Origin: Mycobacterium sp. E787
GTDB lineage: Bacteria; Actinomycetota; Actinomycetes; Mycobacteriales; Mycobacteriaceae
Direction: 5' to 3'
DNA: 64,000 nt
Assembly: GCF_001668725.1 (NCBI RefSeq)
Contig: NZ_LZKL01000033.1
Coordinates: 268,684 to 332,683, forward strand
Part shown: one piece after another, positions 27,201-36,400 of the stretch
Layout of the letters: every line of letters begins with the position of its first letter
Numbering within the stretch: the stretch's first letter is position 1
Made by a program: the position numbers and the translations under genes
Notes under the pieces: model-generated
Database searches by the model: none
What the model was told of the DNA's origin: nothing
The model's input: only the letters and a program-made list of their open reading frames with translations

Positions 27201-27596
27201 TCAGCGGCGCGCGACGCAGAACCGGGTCAAGATGTCGGGGCCGGCCCGGATGGCCGCGGGCGCGCACGGCCGCGCCCCGCGGGGCTGAAAACCGAACGCG
27301 GCGAACGAGACTTGCGCGACCAACGGCGGCGACACGGGGCTCCATGCCGGGGGCCGGTCCTTCGTCATCCAGGTCGCGTGGAACGGCTTCTTGTGCGTGG
27401 GCGCGGCGTCGTGCGAAGCGTGCGCGCCAGCGTCCGGTATCGCCTGAGACCAGGCGGCCGGCTCCGGCGGCGCCGCCGCGGCGAATTGTGGCCGCAACGC
27501 CGAACCCGCGACGAGGGCGACGAAGACGCCGAGCGCGGCGACGATCGCGATGGCCGACCGCCATCGTCGGGCTTCGCGGGCGCCTCGGGATGTCAC
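27201..27596 (-). CDS. Exported hypothetical protein
   Basis: 131 residues. An N-terminal basic stretch and hydrophobic helix (SAIAIVAALGVFVALVAG, residues 14-31) form a signal or anchor, followed by an Ala/Pro/His-rich region (GAHASHDAAPTHKKPFHATW) and VSFAAFGFQPRGARPCAP. I recognise no family. The GTG start at 27596 is a guess without a good ribosome-binding site. The GC-skewed codon use is like real genes, but support is modest. Confidence 0.45.
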   Translation of the reverse strand: MTSRGAREARRWRSAIAIVAALGVFVALVAGSALRPQFAAAAPPEPAAWSQAIPDAGAHASHDAAPTHKKPFHATWMTKDRPPAWSPVSPPLVAQVSFAAFGFQPRGARPCAPAAIRAGPDILTRFCVARR

Positions 27597-27827
27597 AGTG
27601 GCCCGAATCTACAACGCGGAACCGGAAGAACGATCGGAGCGAGCTGTGAAAACCCGCAAAGTCGGGTGTCTGGTTCGCGGCGCCGACGTGCCGGTCTTTG
27701 TCCGCCGCGCTCGACACCGCGCCGCGGTATTGAAAACATGCGCGTTCATTTGTGGCGTAGGGTTGACATAACCGCGATGCGGTCGGGGCGCCGCGGAACT
27801 GTCAGCGAATATCACAAGGGGCGAACG
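27597..27827. other. Non-coding or degraded stretch
   Basis: No convincing gene on either strand. Base composition is more mixed than in the genes around (gaaaacatgcgcgttcattt). TTGACA at 27763-27768 looks like a -35 box for a rightward transcript, but no matching -10 was found. Confidence 0.35.
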
Positions 27828-28190
27828 TTGTACGCGGCCACCTGCCGCCACTGTGGCAGGCAAATTGTCCAGCACCCGTCGGGAGTGTGGATCCCCGGCG
27901 ATGGGTCCGTGGAAAGTGATCCCAACGGCTTCTGTTGCCGCAAGTCGGGCAGCGGGAGCCGGCCCCGGATGTTGCACGAACCCATGCCTTTTCAATTGGC
28001 GGGCGCACCCCGGTGGCTGGCGGGCGTGGGCACCGACTCCGCCCCGCAGGGAGCCTCACCTCGGCGTGGCCGAGGCCGCCGGCGGCGCCACGACGGCAGG
28101 CCGCTGGTCCCCGCGGCTATTCGGATGCGGGCGCGACAGGCCCTCGCCCGGCTGAGGGACGTAGCCCGGTTCCGCGTGGCCTGGTGGTAA
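27828..28190 (+). CDS. Possible small zinc-ribbon-like protein, dubious 3' half
   Basis: A TTG at 27828 follows AAGGGG at good spacing and opens a 120-codon frame. Residues 1-52 (ATCRHCGRQIVQHPSGVWIP ... NGFCCRKSGS ... RMLHEPMPF) resemble short actinobacterial proteins with a CxxC and a GVW motif followed by a Cys and a HEP segment. After residue 55 it becomes Arg-rich and gene-like features vanish, so the original stop may be lost. It could be a decayed gene. Confidence 0.35.
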   Translation: MYAATCRHCGRQIVQHPSGVWIPGDGSVESDPNGFCCRKSGSGSRPRMLHEPMPFQLAGAPRWLAGVGTDSAPQGASPRRGRGRRRRHDGRPLVPAAIRMRARQALARLRDVARFRVAWW

Positions 28191-28211
28191 CGGGCCGGGT
28201 AGCTCGGCGGC

Positions 28212-29324
28212 TCAGAAAACGATCAGCGGGATGGCCATCTCGGCGGGGGTTGGGCCGCCGTGAAAACCGATGAGCCGAGCGGTTTCCGGCGGCTCGTGCG
28301 CGGTCGCCAGCACGGCGGTGTCGCCGGTGCAGACGACCACGACGTCGCCGATTCGCGGCAGGTGGGCCGGGCTGACCGGGCCGAACATGCCGGTGGCCAC
28401 CGCCTGCTGGCGGCTGTAGACGTGTGCGCGACCGTCGAGCGCCTCGCTCCAGGCGGCCCGCACATCCGCCGCCGCCCCCGGCTCGGTGTGCAGGTAGCGC
28501 ACCCGCGGCTCGCCGGCGACCACCCGGACCCCGGCACCCAGCCGCGGGTCGGCGTCGAGGTCGACGCGGGCGTCCGCGGGGACGTTCAGCCCGCCGTGGT
28601 CGGCGGTGACCAGCAACGCCGCGTCCGGGGGCAGCGCCTCGACCAGCCGGGTCAGCAGGGCGTCGACGCGGGCCGCGGCCTCGTGCCACCGCTGCGAACC
28701 GATGCCGAACAGGTGGGCCGCGGTGTCCAGGTCGGCGGTATAGCCGTAGACCAGCCCCGGCGCGGCGATCAGTTCACCGGCCAGCACGGCGGCGTAGTCG
28801 TCGCTCGGCCGCGTCGGGCGAAACCTGGCCCCGCCGTAAGCGGCGTCGGTCAGCCCGCTGCCGATGAACGGCGCCGGCAGCACCGCGCGGGCCGCGATGC
28901 CGGCCCGCTCCAGCCGCGCGAACCAGGTTGGCAGCGGTTGCCATTCGGCGTGCGGCGGGTCGTCCCGCCACACGATGTGGGTGAGCACCCGATCCGTGCC
29001 CGGCACGTTGAGCGTGAAACCCAGGATGCCGTGCTCGCCGGGCCGCGCCCCGGTGCCGAGCGACACCAGGCTGCTCGGCGTGGTCGACGGGAAGGTACAG
29101 GCGAGTTCGGTGAGCCGCCCCACCTCGCCGGCGAGCACCGAGGCCAGCATCGGCGCGGTCCCGGCCAACTCGGGTAGCAGGTGCCGGCCCAGCCCGTCCA
29201 CCAGGACGACCGCGACGCGGTCTTTCGCGCCGACCGACTCCACGAGGCCGAGGCGGTCGACCGCGCCCGGCGCCCCGAGCAACGCGGCCGCGGCGGGCAG
29301 CACGTCGCAGATGGAACCGGGCAC
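28212..29324 (-). CDS. Alkaline-phosphatase-superfamily phosphodiesterase
   Basis: 370 residues. Type I phosphodiesterase/nucleotide pyrophosphatase fold: first metal site VVLVDGLGRHLLPEL near residue 40, nucleophile Thr in CTFPSTTPSSLVSLGTG, and metal site LLVTADHGGLNVP. No signal peptide, so it is cytoplasmic. It follows the DUF6390 gene after 10 bases on the same strand, but TAGTCT lies 7 bases upstream of its GTG, giving it a possible leaderless promoter of its own. Its link to the hydrogenase may be only positional. Confidence 0.8.
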   Translation of the reverse strand: MPGSICDVLPAAAALLGAPGAVDRLGLVESVGAKDRVAVVLVDGLGRHLLPELAGTAPMLASVLAGEVGRLTELACTFPSTTPSSLVSLGTGARPGEHGILGFTLNVPGTDRVLTHIVWRDDPPHAEWQPLPTWFARLERAGIAARAVLPAPFIGSGLTDAAYGGARFRPTRPSDDYAAVLAGELIAAPGLVYGYTADLDTAAHLFGIGSQRWHEAAARVDALLTRLVEALPPDAALLVTADHGGLNVPADARVDLDADPRLGAGVRVVAGEPRVRYLHTEPGAAADVRAAWSEALDGRAHVYSRQQAVATGMFGPVSPAHLPRIGDVVVVCTGDTAVLATAHEPPETARLIGFHGGPTPAEMAIPLIVF

Positions 29325-29334
29325 GGGAGCAAGA

Positions 29335-30045
29335 CTAGACCGGCGCCAGCCGTTGGCTGGTCACCCGCAGCTGCCGCTCGGTGCTGTCGGCGAGCGCGCG
29401 TACCTGCTGCGGGGACAACCGGCCGCACAGCCGGCCCCAGTGCACCGCGACCTCGTCGCCGACGGCCACGTCGGGCACGGCGCTGTACCCGTCGGCCCAG
29501 ACGTCGAGCGTTCGCGCCGCGGGGTCGGCCAGTGTCAGTGCCCGGCCGTCCCAGAGGAGCCGCCGACACCTGACCGCGACGTTGTCGTTGTCACGGGAAA
29601 CCACTGTGCCCCAGCCGATTCGGCAGTTGTCGAGCACGCTCAACGGATGCTCGTCCATGCCCCGCCCCAAGAACCGGGTCCACGGGTATACGCCGAACAC
29701 GTGAAAGCAGTGGTTGGCGGCGGCCTCGCCCGCCAGGGCGGCCGTGAGGTGTGACCAGTAGCGGCCGGCCTGCGGGCCGATGATCGCCAGCAGCGTGTCG
29801 AAGAAATCGTGCGGGTCCAGGCCGGCGCCCACACCGCCGCCGAGCCAATAGGATTCGACGAGCCGGTAGTCCAGCGGGTCGGCGATGCCGGTCAGCCTGG
29901 ACAGGACTTGCAGGTAGGGCCAGGCACCGGAAAACCTCGTCGCCGCAGCGCGCACCTCGTCGACCGAGCCGTCTCGCAGGGTGGCCCCCAGTGGGGGACC
30001 GCAGTAGCCGAGCGCGTTGGGGGCGTAGGCGTAACGCGCGAACAT
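29335..30045 (-). CDS. DUF6390 hydrogenase-linked protein
   Basis: 236 residues, no signal or membrane helix. The start is MFARYAYAPNALGYCGPP; other notable segments are YRLVESYWLGGGVGAGLDPH, ANHCFHVFGVYPWTRFL and VLDNCRIGWGTVVSRDNDNV. From memory this is the DUF6390 family, seen in actinobacterial [NiFe] hydrogenase loci. Role unknown. A longer open frame runs upstream to 30366 but overlaps hypD and reads as Arg-rich shadow. The ATG at 30045 is 20 bases after the hypD stop. Confidence 0.7.
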   Translation of the reverse strand: MFARYAYAPNALGYCGPPLGATLRDGSVDEVRAAATRFSGAWPYLQVLSRLTGIADPLDYRLVESYWLGGGVGAGLDPHDFFDTLLAIIGPQAGRYWSHLTAALAGEAAANHCFHVFGVYPWTRFLGRGMDEHPLSVLDNCRIGWGTVVSRDNDNVAVRCRRLLWDGRALTLADPAARTLDVWADGYSAVPDVAVGDEVAVHWGRLCGRLSPQQVRALADSTERQLRVTSQRLAPV

Positions 30046-30065
30046 CTCGACACCGCGGCTGTCGG

Positions 30066-31196
30066 TCAAGCGCGCCCCACCAGCTTGACCGCGTCTCGGT
30101 GCATGCGTCCGAAGTTGTAGTAGGCCGCGCACGCCCCCTCGGGCGACACCATGCAGGTGCCGATCGGTGTCTCGGGGGTGCACGCGGTGCCGAAAACCTT
30201 GCACTCCCAGGGCTTGAGCACGCCCTTGAGCACCTCGCCGCACTGGCAGGCCTTGGGATCGGCGACCCGCACGCCCGGCATGGCGAACCGTAGCTCGGCG
30301 TCGAACTCCGCGAAGTCGTCGTGCAGGCGCAGCGCGCTCTGCGAGATGAATCCCAGCCCGCGCCATTCGAAGTGCGGGCGCAGCGCGAACACCTTGCCCA
30401 TCAGCGCCAGCGCGGCGGGGTTCCCGTGCTCGGGGACCACGCGCTTGTACTGGTTCTCCACCTCGCAGCGGCCCTCACGGATCTGGGTCAGCAGCATCGC
30501 GACCGCCGCCAGGATGTCCAGCGGCTCGAAACCGGCCACCACCAACGGCTTTCGGTACACCTCCGGCACGAACCGGTAGGGGCGGTTGCCCACCACCGTC
30601 GACACGTGCCCGGGGCCGATGAAACCCGACAGCCGCAAATCAGGTGACTCCAGGATGGCCTTGATCGGCGGCACGATCGTGACGTGGTTGCAGAAGACGC
30701 TGAAGTTGGGCAGGCCGAGGTCGCGGGCGCGCACCAGCGTCACCGCCGTCGAGGGCGCGGTGGTCTCGAAGCCGATGGCGAAGAACACCACGTGCTTGTC
30801 GGGGTTGTCGACCGCGATCTTCAGCGCGTCCAGCGGCGAGTAGACGAACCGCACGTCGGCGCCGCGCGCCTTGGCGTCCAGCAGGCTGCCGGCCGACCCG
30901 GGTACCCGCATCATGTCGCCGAAACAGGTGAAGATCACGTCGGGCTGGCCGGCCAGCCACATCGCGTCGTCGATGCGGCCCATCGGGATCACGCAGACCG
31001 GGCAGCCGGGCCCGTGCACCAGCTCCACGTTGTCGGGCAGCAGGTGTTCGATGCCGTGCCGGTAGATGGTGTGGGTGTGCCCGCCGCACACCTCCATGAA
31101 CTTGAACTCTTCGCCGCCATCACCGGCCAGGCGCTTTATGGCGCCCAGCAGCTTGCGGGCCGCGGCCGGATCGCGGAACTCGTCGACGAATTTCAT
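30066..31196 (-). CDS. hypD: Hydrogenase maturation protein HypD
   Basis: 376 residues. With HypC it forms the scaffold on which the Fe(CN)2CO group is built. Conserved features: EVCGGHTHTIYRHGIEHLLP, HGPGCPVCVIP, CFGDMMRVPG, CNHVTIVPP, GFIGPGHVSTV, and the C-terminal [4Fe-4S] cysteines in ACQCGEVLKGVL, CKVFGTACTPETPIG and GTCMVSPEGACAAY. It starts 12 bases after hypC in the same operon. Confidence 0.96.
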   Translation of the reverse strand: MKFVDEFRDPAAARKLLGAIKRLAGDGGEEFKFMEVCGGHTHTIYRHGIEHLLPDNVELVHGPGCPVCVIPMGRIDDAMWLAGQPDVIFTCFGDMMRVPGSAGSLLDAKARGADVRFVYSPLDALKIAVDNPDKHVVFFAIGFETTAPSTAVTLVRARDLGLPNFSVFCNHVTIVPPIKAILESPDLRLSGFIGPGHVSTVVGNRPYRFVPEVYRKPLVVAGFEPLDILAAVAMLLTQIREGRCEVENQYKRVVPEHGNPAALALMGKVFALRPHFEWRGLGFISQSALRLHDDFAEFDAELRFAMPGVRVADPKACQCGEVLKGVLKPWECKVFGTACTPETPIGTCMVSPEGACAAYYNFGRMHRDAVKLVGRA

Positions 31197-31208
31197 TGCG
31201 CGCCTTCC

Positions 31209-31481
31209 CTAAACGATGGCCGACGAGTCGAAGGCTTCCATCTCGGTGGCGTAGGCCTCACCGAGTTTCTTGATGGCGGCCAGGGTGAGCAGCGCCTCCG
31301 TCTCGTCGATCTTGGCCATGGCGAACCCGACGTGCACCAGGACCCAGTCGTCGGGCTCGGGCATGTCGTCTTCCAGCAGCCGCACGCTGATCGTGCGCTG
31401 GACGCCGCTGACGTCGATCTTCGCCAGATAGTTTGCGCGGTCGGTGATTTCGACGATCCGGCCCGGAATCCCAAGACACAT
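31209..31481 (-). CDS. hypC: Hydrogenase maturation chaperone HypC (copy 1)
   Basis: 90 residues, MCLGIPGRIVEI start with the essential Cys2, then DDWVLVHVGFAMAKIDETEA. HypC carries the iron from HypD to the large-subunit precursor. It sits between hypE and hypD, the usual order. A second hypC lies near 36.5 kb and a third HypC domain is fused to a SIS domain nearby, so the copies may be specialised for scaffold and large-subunit steps. Confidence 0.95.
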   Translation of the reverse strand: MCLGIPGRIVEITDRANYLAKIDVSGVQRTISVRLLEDDMPEPDDWVLVHVGFAMAKIDETEALLTLAAIKKLGEAYATEMEAFDSSAIV

Positions 31482-31497
31482 CTCAGTTCATCTCCTC

Positions 31498-32610
31498 TCA
31501 GCAGATCCGCGGCAGCGGGTCGCCGACCAGCATGTCGACGATCCGGGTCCCACCGAATCCTGTTCGCAGCACCACGCTTTCGGCCGGTTCGGAAACGATT
31601 TCCCCGACCTCGGCGGCCTCGGCGCCCAGCGGGTGCGAGCGCAGCGCCGCCAGCCCGGCCTCGGCCTCCTCCGGCGCGACGACGGCGACGAACTTGCCCT
31701 CGTTGGCCACGTAGAGCGGGTCGATGCCGAGCAGCTCGCAGGCGCCGTTCACCATGGGCCGCACGGGCAGTCGCTCCTCGTCCAGCAGCACGCCGAGGCC
31801 GCAGGCCTGGGCCAGTTCGTTGCAGACGGTGCCGACCCCGCCGCGGGTCGCGTCGCGCATCCACCGGGTGGACGGGGCCGCCGCCATCAGCAGCTCCACC
31901 ACGGGGCTGAGGCACGCGGTGTCGGAGACGATGTCGGCCTCGATGGCCAGGTCGCCGCGGGCCAACATGACGGCCATGCCGTGGTCGCCCATCGAGCCCG
32001 ACAGCAGCACCCTGTCACCGGTGCGCACCGACCCGGCCGACAGCGTGCGCCCGGCCGGGATGACACCGGCCCCGGTGGTGGTGACGAAAAGCCCGTCGGC
32101 CGCGCCCTTGGGCACCACCTTGGTGTCGCCGGTGACGATCTGCACCCCGGCGGCGACGGCGGCGGCCGCCATGTCGGCGACGATCTCCTTCAACTCGGCG
32201 ATTCCGAAACCTTCCTCGATGACGAACGCCGCCGAGATCCACGACGGCACGGCGCCGGCCATCGCGAGGTCGTTGCAGGTGCCGTGGACGGCGAGTTCGC
32301 CGATCGACCCGCCGGGAAAACGCCTGGGCTGCACCACAAACGAGTCGGTCGACATCGCCAGGCGCTCGCCGCCGGGCAGTGCCAACACCGCGCCGTCGCC
32401 CAGGGATTCCAGCAGCGGGTTGCGGAAGGCCTCCAGGAACACCGCGTCCACCAGCGCCGCCGACGCCTTGCCGCCGGCCCCGTGGGCCAGGGTGACGTGG
32501 TCGTCGAGCAGCCGGGGGCGGCGCCTGCGGAACGACTCGATGCGCTCGATCACCTCGCCCTCGGCGAACCGCGGCCCCGACGAAAGGTATTCGCCCGCCG
32601 GCTTGCTCAT
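31498..32610 (-). CDS. hypE: Hydrogenase maturation protein HypE
   Basis: 370 residues. Dehydrates the carbamoyl group on its C-terminal Cys to a thiocyanate that gives the cyanide ligands. PurM-like ATPase fold: LAHGAGGKASAALV near residue 40, STDSFVVQPRRFPGGSIGEL, VHGTCNDLAMAGAVP, and the exact C-terminal PRIC carrying the acceptor Cys. Its ATG overlaps the SIS gene stop (ATGA). Confidence 0.96.
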   Translation of the reverse strand: MSKPAGEYLSSGPRFAEGEVIERIESFRRRRPRLLDDHVTLAHGAGGKASAALVDAVFLEAFRNPLLESLGDGAVLALPGGERLAMSTDSFVVQPRRFPGGSIGELAVHGTCNDLAMAGAVPSWISAAFVIEEGFGIAELKEIVADMAAAAVAAGVQIVTGDTKVVPKGAADGLFVTTTGAGVIPAGRTLSAGSVRTGDRVLLSGSMGDHGMAVMLARGDLAIEADIVSDTACLSPVVELLMAAAPSTRWMRDATRGGVGTVCNELAQACGLGVLLDEERLPVRPMVNGACELLGIDPLYVANEGKFVAVVAPEEAEAGLAALRSHPLGAEAAEVGEIVSEPAESVVLRTGFGGTRIVDMLVGDPLPRIC

Positions 32611-33275
32611 GCCGCCCCCAAATCTTCATCGCCCAAACGCTGGTGCACGCTCAGCCACAGCCGATAGCCCAACAGGGCCTGTGACTCCTGGATGCGGTGC
32701 ACGCTCTGCGACCGAACGACGAAGCAGGCGTCCACGTTCGGGTTGTCGGCGAAGGCGCCGCCGTCGTAGCCGGCGAAGCCGACGGTGTACAGGCCGCGCC
32801 GGCGTGCCTCGGCGAGCGCCGCGAGCAGGTTGGGCGAACCGCCGCTGGTCGACATGGCGATGGCGATGTCGCCGGCCTTCGACCTGGCGATCAGCTGGCG
32901 GGCGAACACCAGCTCGAACCCGACGTCGTTGCCCAGCGCGGTCATCACCGCCTGATCTGCGGTCAACGGCCACGCGGGCAGCGGCTTGCCGAGCGGCGGC
33001 CGGGCGAACAGCCGCGCCAGGGTGGTGGAATCGGTGCAGCTGCCGCCGTTTCCGAAGGTGAACAACCGCCCGCCGGCCGCGAAGCGGGCCGCCATCGCGG
33101 TGGCGGCCGTCTCCAGTCGGTCGGCGTTGGCATCGAGGGTGGAGCGGCGCAGCGCGAGGCTCTCGGCGGCCTTGGCCTGCGCCGAGGCGGCGAGGTCGGC
33201 CAGCAGCGAGCGGGGGTCGTCCTCCTGTGCGTCGATGAACGGGTACAGGAAGTTGGTGGGTTCGTCCTGGCTCAT
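32607..33275 (-). CDS. SIS-domain protein, GmhA-like, hydrogenase operon
   Basis: 222 residues. Sugar-isomerase fold: GGRLFTFGNGGSCTDSTTLA at about residue 70, LGNDVGFELVFARQL, and IAMSTSGGSPNLLAALAEAR, matching the phosphosugar-binding pattern of GmhA (sedoheptulose-7-phosphate isomerase). It lies between hypE and the SIS-HypC fusion gene with 1-4 base overlaps on both sides, so it is firmly part of the maturation operon. A heptose role is therefore doubtful; a metal-cofactor or ligand-delivery role is my inference only. Confidence 0.8.
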   Translation of the reverse strand: MSQDEPTNFLYPFIDAQEDDPRSLLADLAASAQAKAAESLALRRSTLDANADRLETAATAMAARFAAGGRLFTFGNGGSCTDSTTLARLFARPPLGKPLPAWPLTADQAVMTALGNDVGFELVFARQLIARSKAGDIAIAMSTSGGSPNLLAALAEARRRGLYTVGFAGYDGGAFADNPNVDACFVVRSQSVHRIQESQALLGYRLWLSVHQRLGDEDLGAA

Positions 33276-33988
33276 CAGCCCTCCTCGTCCAGCCTGCTGA
33301 TCGCCGTGCCCGCGTGGACCAGGACCAGGTCGCCGGCGGCGACTGGGTCGACGAGCGTGGTGACCACGTCCTCGACGCCCCGCGCGGTGCGCACGGTTGC
33401 CTGCCCGTCGGCCGACGCCGTCACCACCTCGCCCAGGCGCCCCTCGTCGCTGCACGTCACGCAAACAGTTTCGGAGCATTCGTCTTTCAGCAGCCCCGCA
33501 TGTTCGAAGCACACGTGGGTCAGCTCCCACAGCAGGTGATAGAACAGCACGAACCCGCCCGTCGCGGGCACCCGCGGGTCGGGGTCGTCGAGCCACAGCA
33601 CGTGGTCGGCCATCCCGGCCGCCGGGCGCCGGCCGCTGCCGATCCAGATCGTGGTGGCGCCCCAGGCGGGGCCGCGGCGCATCACGGAGCGCACCTGCGG
33701 GTCGTCCGCGCCGGAGACCGCGATCACGATGTCGCCGGGCCGCACCGACACCCGCACCAGGTCCACCAGGTCGGGTCCGGTGAGCGCCACCGCGGGCAGC
33801 GCCCGCTTGCCCATGATCACCGGGTGCACGAACTCCACCGCGATGTGCTGCGCGTGCGGTTCCCACGACGGCGCGATGGACCACATCGTCGCCCCCGCGG
33901 CGAACCGCTTGGCCAGCGTGAACGCGGTGGCGGCCAAATCCTCGGCCAGTCCGGCGCCGAGACCGCGATCGATGGCGGAAGTGGTCAT
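33275..33988 (-). CDS. SIS domain fused to HypC/HupF-like domain
   Basis: 237 residues with two parts. Residues about 15-160 are SIS-like (VVRPGD-type [40 protein letters not shown]). Residues about 168-237 resemble HypC/Hup[21 protein letters not shown], then [20 protein letters not shown], with the key Cys internal instead of at position 2. This layout is not the textbook HypC and is followed by a second, free SIS protein. ATGA overlap with hypF upstream. Function: probably a hydrogenase chaperone; the SIS half is unexplained. Confidence 0.75.
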   Translation of the reverse strand: MTTSAIDRGLGAGLAEDLAATAFTLAKRFAAGATMWSIAPSWEPHAQHIAVEFVHPVIMGKRALPAVALTGPDLVDLVRVSVRPGDIVIAVSGADDPQVRSVMRRGPAWGATTIWIGSGRRPAAGMADHVLWLDDPDPRVPATGGFVLFYHLLWELTHVCFEHAGLLKDECSETVCVTCSDEGRLGEVVTASADGQATVRTARGVEDVVTTLVDPVAAGDLVLVHAGTAISRLDEEG

Positions 33989-36399
33989 GATTGCGCGTCC
34001 TCCATCCCCCTCAGCATGGAGACCGCGGCCTGACCCAGCGCCAGCCCGCCGTCGTTCGGCGGGACGGTGTGGTGGGTCAGCACCTCGAACCCCCTGCGGC
34101 GCAGCCGCTCATGGCAGGCGCGCAGCAACAGCACGTTCTGGAAGACCCCGCCGGTGAGGCCGACGAGCCGGGTCTCGCCGGCCGCCTGGGCGACCGCCTT
34201 GGCGACGGCGTCGGCGACGGCCTCGTGGAATGCGGCGGCCAGGGCCGCCGGCCGGGCGCCGTCACGCAGCGCCGCCACCGCCGCCCGCACCGTCGTGGTG
34301 GGGTCGATCACCCCGTCGGCCCGCACCGTCAGCGGCAGCGCCGGGCCGGGGGCGTCAAGCGCCGACTCCGCCAGCGCCTCCAGCTCGATGGCGGCCTGGC
34401 CCTCGTAGTCGATCCGGTGCCGCACCCCGAGCAGCGAGGCGACGGCGTCGAACAGCCGGCCCATGCTCGAGCACGGAACGCATCCGGCGCCGCTCTCCAA
34501 TTGCGAACGGGTGAGGCGCAATTCGTCCGGGGTCGCGGCCGCGACCGGCGCGAGGTCCCCGGTCCAGTCGACACCCGCCGTCCACAGTTGCGACAGCGCC
34601 ATCCGCCACGGGTTGCGCACCGCGGCGTCGCCGCCGGGCAGCGGGACCGGCAGCAGGTGGCCGACGCGAACGAACCGGTGGCTCTCGGTGCCCAGGGCGA
34701 GGATTTCGCCGCCCCAGATCGTGTGGTCGCGGCCATAGCCGGTTCCGTCGAACGAGACCCCGATGACAGGTTCGCCGATGCGCCCGTGCTCGGCGAGCAG
34801 CGCGACGACGTGCGCGTGGTGGTGCTGGACGAGGTCCAGCGGCCGATCGCCCGCGTGCCGCTCGGCCCAGTCGCGGGTGTGGTAGCCGGGGTGCAGGTCG
34901 GCGGCCAACCGCGCCGGCGCGCCGCGTATCCCGGTGAGCTGATCCACCGCGCGCTCGAAGGCCCGCAGCGTCTCCCACGTCGCCATGTCGCCGATGTGGC
35001 CGGACAGGTAGGCGCGCGAGCCGTCGGTGAGGCAGAAGGTGTTTTTCAGCTCCCCGCCCACGGCGAGGACGGCCGGGCCCGCCCGGCCCAGATCGACCGG
35101 CAACGGCGCATACCCGCGTGACCGTCGGATGGGCAGTTCCGTGGGCCTCCCGGCGCGAGCAGACGCAAAAGCCCCCGACACGCCGGGCGTGCCGGGGCTT
35201 TTGTGTCTGCTCGCCGAGGCGAAGTTGACCACCCGCACCACCGAGTCGTCGCACGGCACGTGGATCGGCCGGTTGTGGTCGAGGACCGCGTCGCACAGCG
35301 CCGGAAGCCGCCGCGCGGCATCGTCATCGGTGAAGCAGATGGGCTCGTCGGAACGGTTCGCGCTGGTGAGCACCAGGGCGTCGGGCACCGGCGCGGCGGC
35401 GCCGGGCACGGGCGCCAGCAGCAGGTGATGGATGGGGGAGTACGGCAGCATCAGGCCGAGCAGCGGGCTGCCGGGAGCGACGGCGTCGGCGACCGGCGCG
35501 CCGGGTCGGCGTCGCAGCAGCACGATCGGGCGGGCCGGACCCGACAGCACCGCGGCCTCGTCGGCGTCGACGTGCGCGTAGCGGCGCGCGACGTCGAGGT
35601 CGCGTACCAGCATCGCGAAGGGCTTGGCGCCCCGCGCCTTTCGTGCCCGCAGCGCCGCGACCGCCGCGCCGTCGGCGACGGCGCAGGCCAGGTGGTAACC
35701 GCCGATGCCCTTGACGGCGACCAGCGCGCCGGCGGCCAGCGCGCGTTGGGTGGCCGCCAGCGCGGCGTCCGACCCGGTGACGGGCCCCGCCGGCGACGAA
35801 AACCACAGCGACGGGCCGCAATCGGGGCACGCGATGGGCTGCGCGTGGAACCGGCGATCGGCCGGATCGTGGTATTCGGCGGCGCAGCGGTCGCACATCG
35901 CGAACGCCGACATGGTGGTGGCCGGGCGGTCGTAGGGCAACTCGCGGATGATGGTGAACCGCGGCCCGCAGTTCGTGCACGTCACGAACGGATGCCGGTG
36001 GCGGCGGTCGCGCGGGTCGAACAACTCGCGGATGCAGTCGTCGCACACCGCGATGTCGGGCGGAATCGGCGTTGCCGCACCGGTGATCGTCCGGCTTGCC
36101 ACGATGCGGAACCCGCTGCCGCCGTCACCGGCGGCGATCTCGGTTGCGGTGATGGCGCTGATCCGGGCCAGCGGCGGCGCGTCCGCGCGCAGCCGGCGGG
36201 CGAATTCGTCGATGCGGGCGCGGTCGCCCTGCACCTCGAGGAAGACGGCGCCGGAGTCGTTGCCGACGAACCCGGCCAGGCCCAGCTCGCTGGCGATGCG
36301 GTGCACGAAAGGCCGAAAGCCGACCCCCTGGACGACACCGGTCACGGTGAAGCGCCGCCGGACATCGTGGGCCCGCAGCAGCAGGGGGGATTCGGTCAT
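33985..36399 (-). CDS. hypF: Carbamoyltransferase HypF, with in-frame palindrome insertion
   Basis: 804 residues. Makes carbamoyl-AMP from carbamoyl phosphate and transfers the carbamoyl to HypE. Domains in order: acylphosphatase ([16 protein letters not shown], 17-100), two zinc fingers ([30 protein letters not shown]), YrdC (about 190-385, [17 protein letters not shown]), and Kae1-like (about 430-800, [31 protein letters not shown]). Residues about 396-415 ([20 protein letters not shown]) come from a 60-bp palindromic element lying in the YrdC-Kae1 linker; the frame is kept, so the protein is probably functional. Confidence 0.93.
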   Translation of the reverse strand: MTESPLLLRAHDVRRRFTVTGVVQGVGFRPFVHRIASELGLAGFVGNDSGAVFLEVQGDRARIDEFARRLRADAPPLARISAITATEIAAGDGGSGFRIVASRTITGAATPIPPDIAVCDDCIRELFDPRDRRHRHPFVTCTNCGPRFTIIRELPYDRPATTMSAFAMCDRCAAEYHDPADRRFHAQPIACPDCGPSLWFSSPAGPVTGSDAALAATQRALAAGALVAVKGIGGYHLACAVADGAAVAALRARKARGAKPFAMLVRDLDVARRYAHVDADEAAVLSGPARPIVLLRRRPGAPVADAVAPGSPLLGLMLPYSPIHHLLLAPVPGAAAPVPDALVLTSANRSDEPICFTDDDAARRLPALCDAVLDHNRPIHVPCDDSVVRVVNFASASRHKSPGTPGVSGAFASARAGRPTELPIRRSRGYAPLPVDLGRAGPAVLAVGGELKNTFCLTDGSRAYLSGHIGDMATWETLRAFERAVDQLTGIRGAPARLAADLHPGYHTRDWAERHAGDRPLDLVQHHHAHVVALLAEHGRIGEPVIGVSFDGTGYGRDHTIWGGEILALGTESHRFVRVGHLLPVPLPGGDAAVRNPWRMALSQLWTAGVDWTGDLAPVAAATPDELRLTRSQLESGAGCVPCSSMGRLFDAVASLLGVRHRIDYEGQAAIELEALAESALDAPGPALPLTVRADGVIDPTTTVRAAVAALRDGARPAALAAAFHEAVADAVAKAVAQAAGETRLVGLTGGVFQNVLLLRACHERLRRRGFEVLTHHTVPPNDGGLALGQAAVSMLRGMEDAQS
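35155..35214. repeat. 60-bp palindromic element inside hypF
   Basis: Arms GCGAGCAGACGCAAAAGCCC and GGGCTTTTGTGTCTGCTCGC, with a middle CACGCC-G-GGCGTG that is itself palindromic, so nearly the whole 60 bp folds back. The arms match those of the mapB-cobQ intergenic element at 19803-19862, and the length is the same. Being 60 bp it adds 20 codons without changing frame. Confidence 0.88.
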
Positions 36400-36400
36400 C

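Noticed and set aside
27312..27827. Upstream part of a long + strand frame reaching 28190
   Set aside because: Arg-rich antisense of the exported hypothetical gene; only the portion after the TTG at 27828 has gene-like features.
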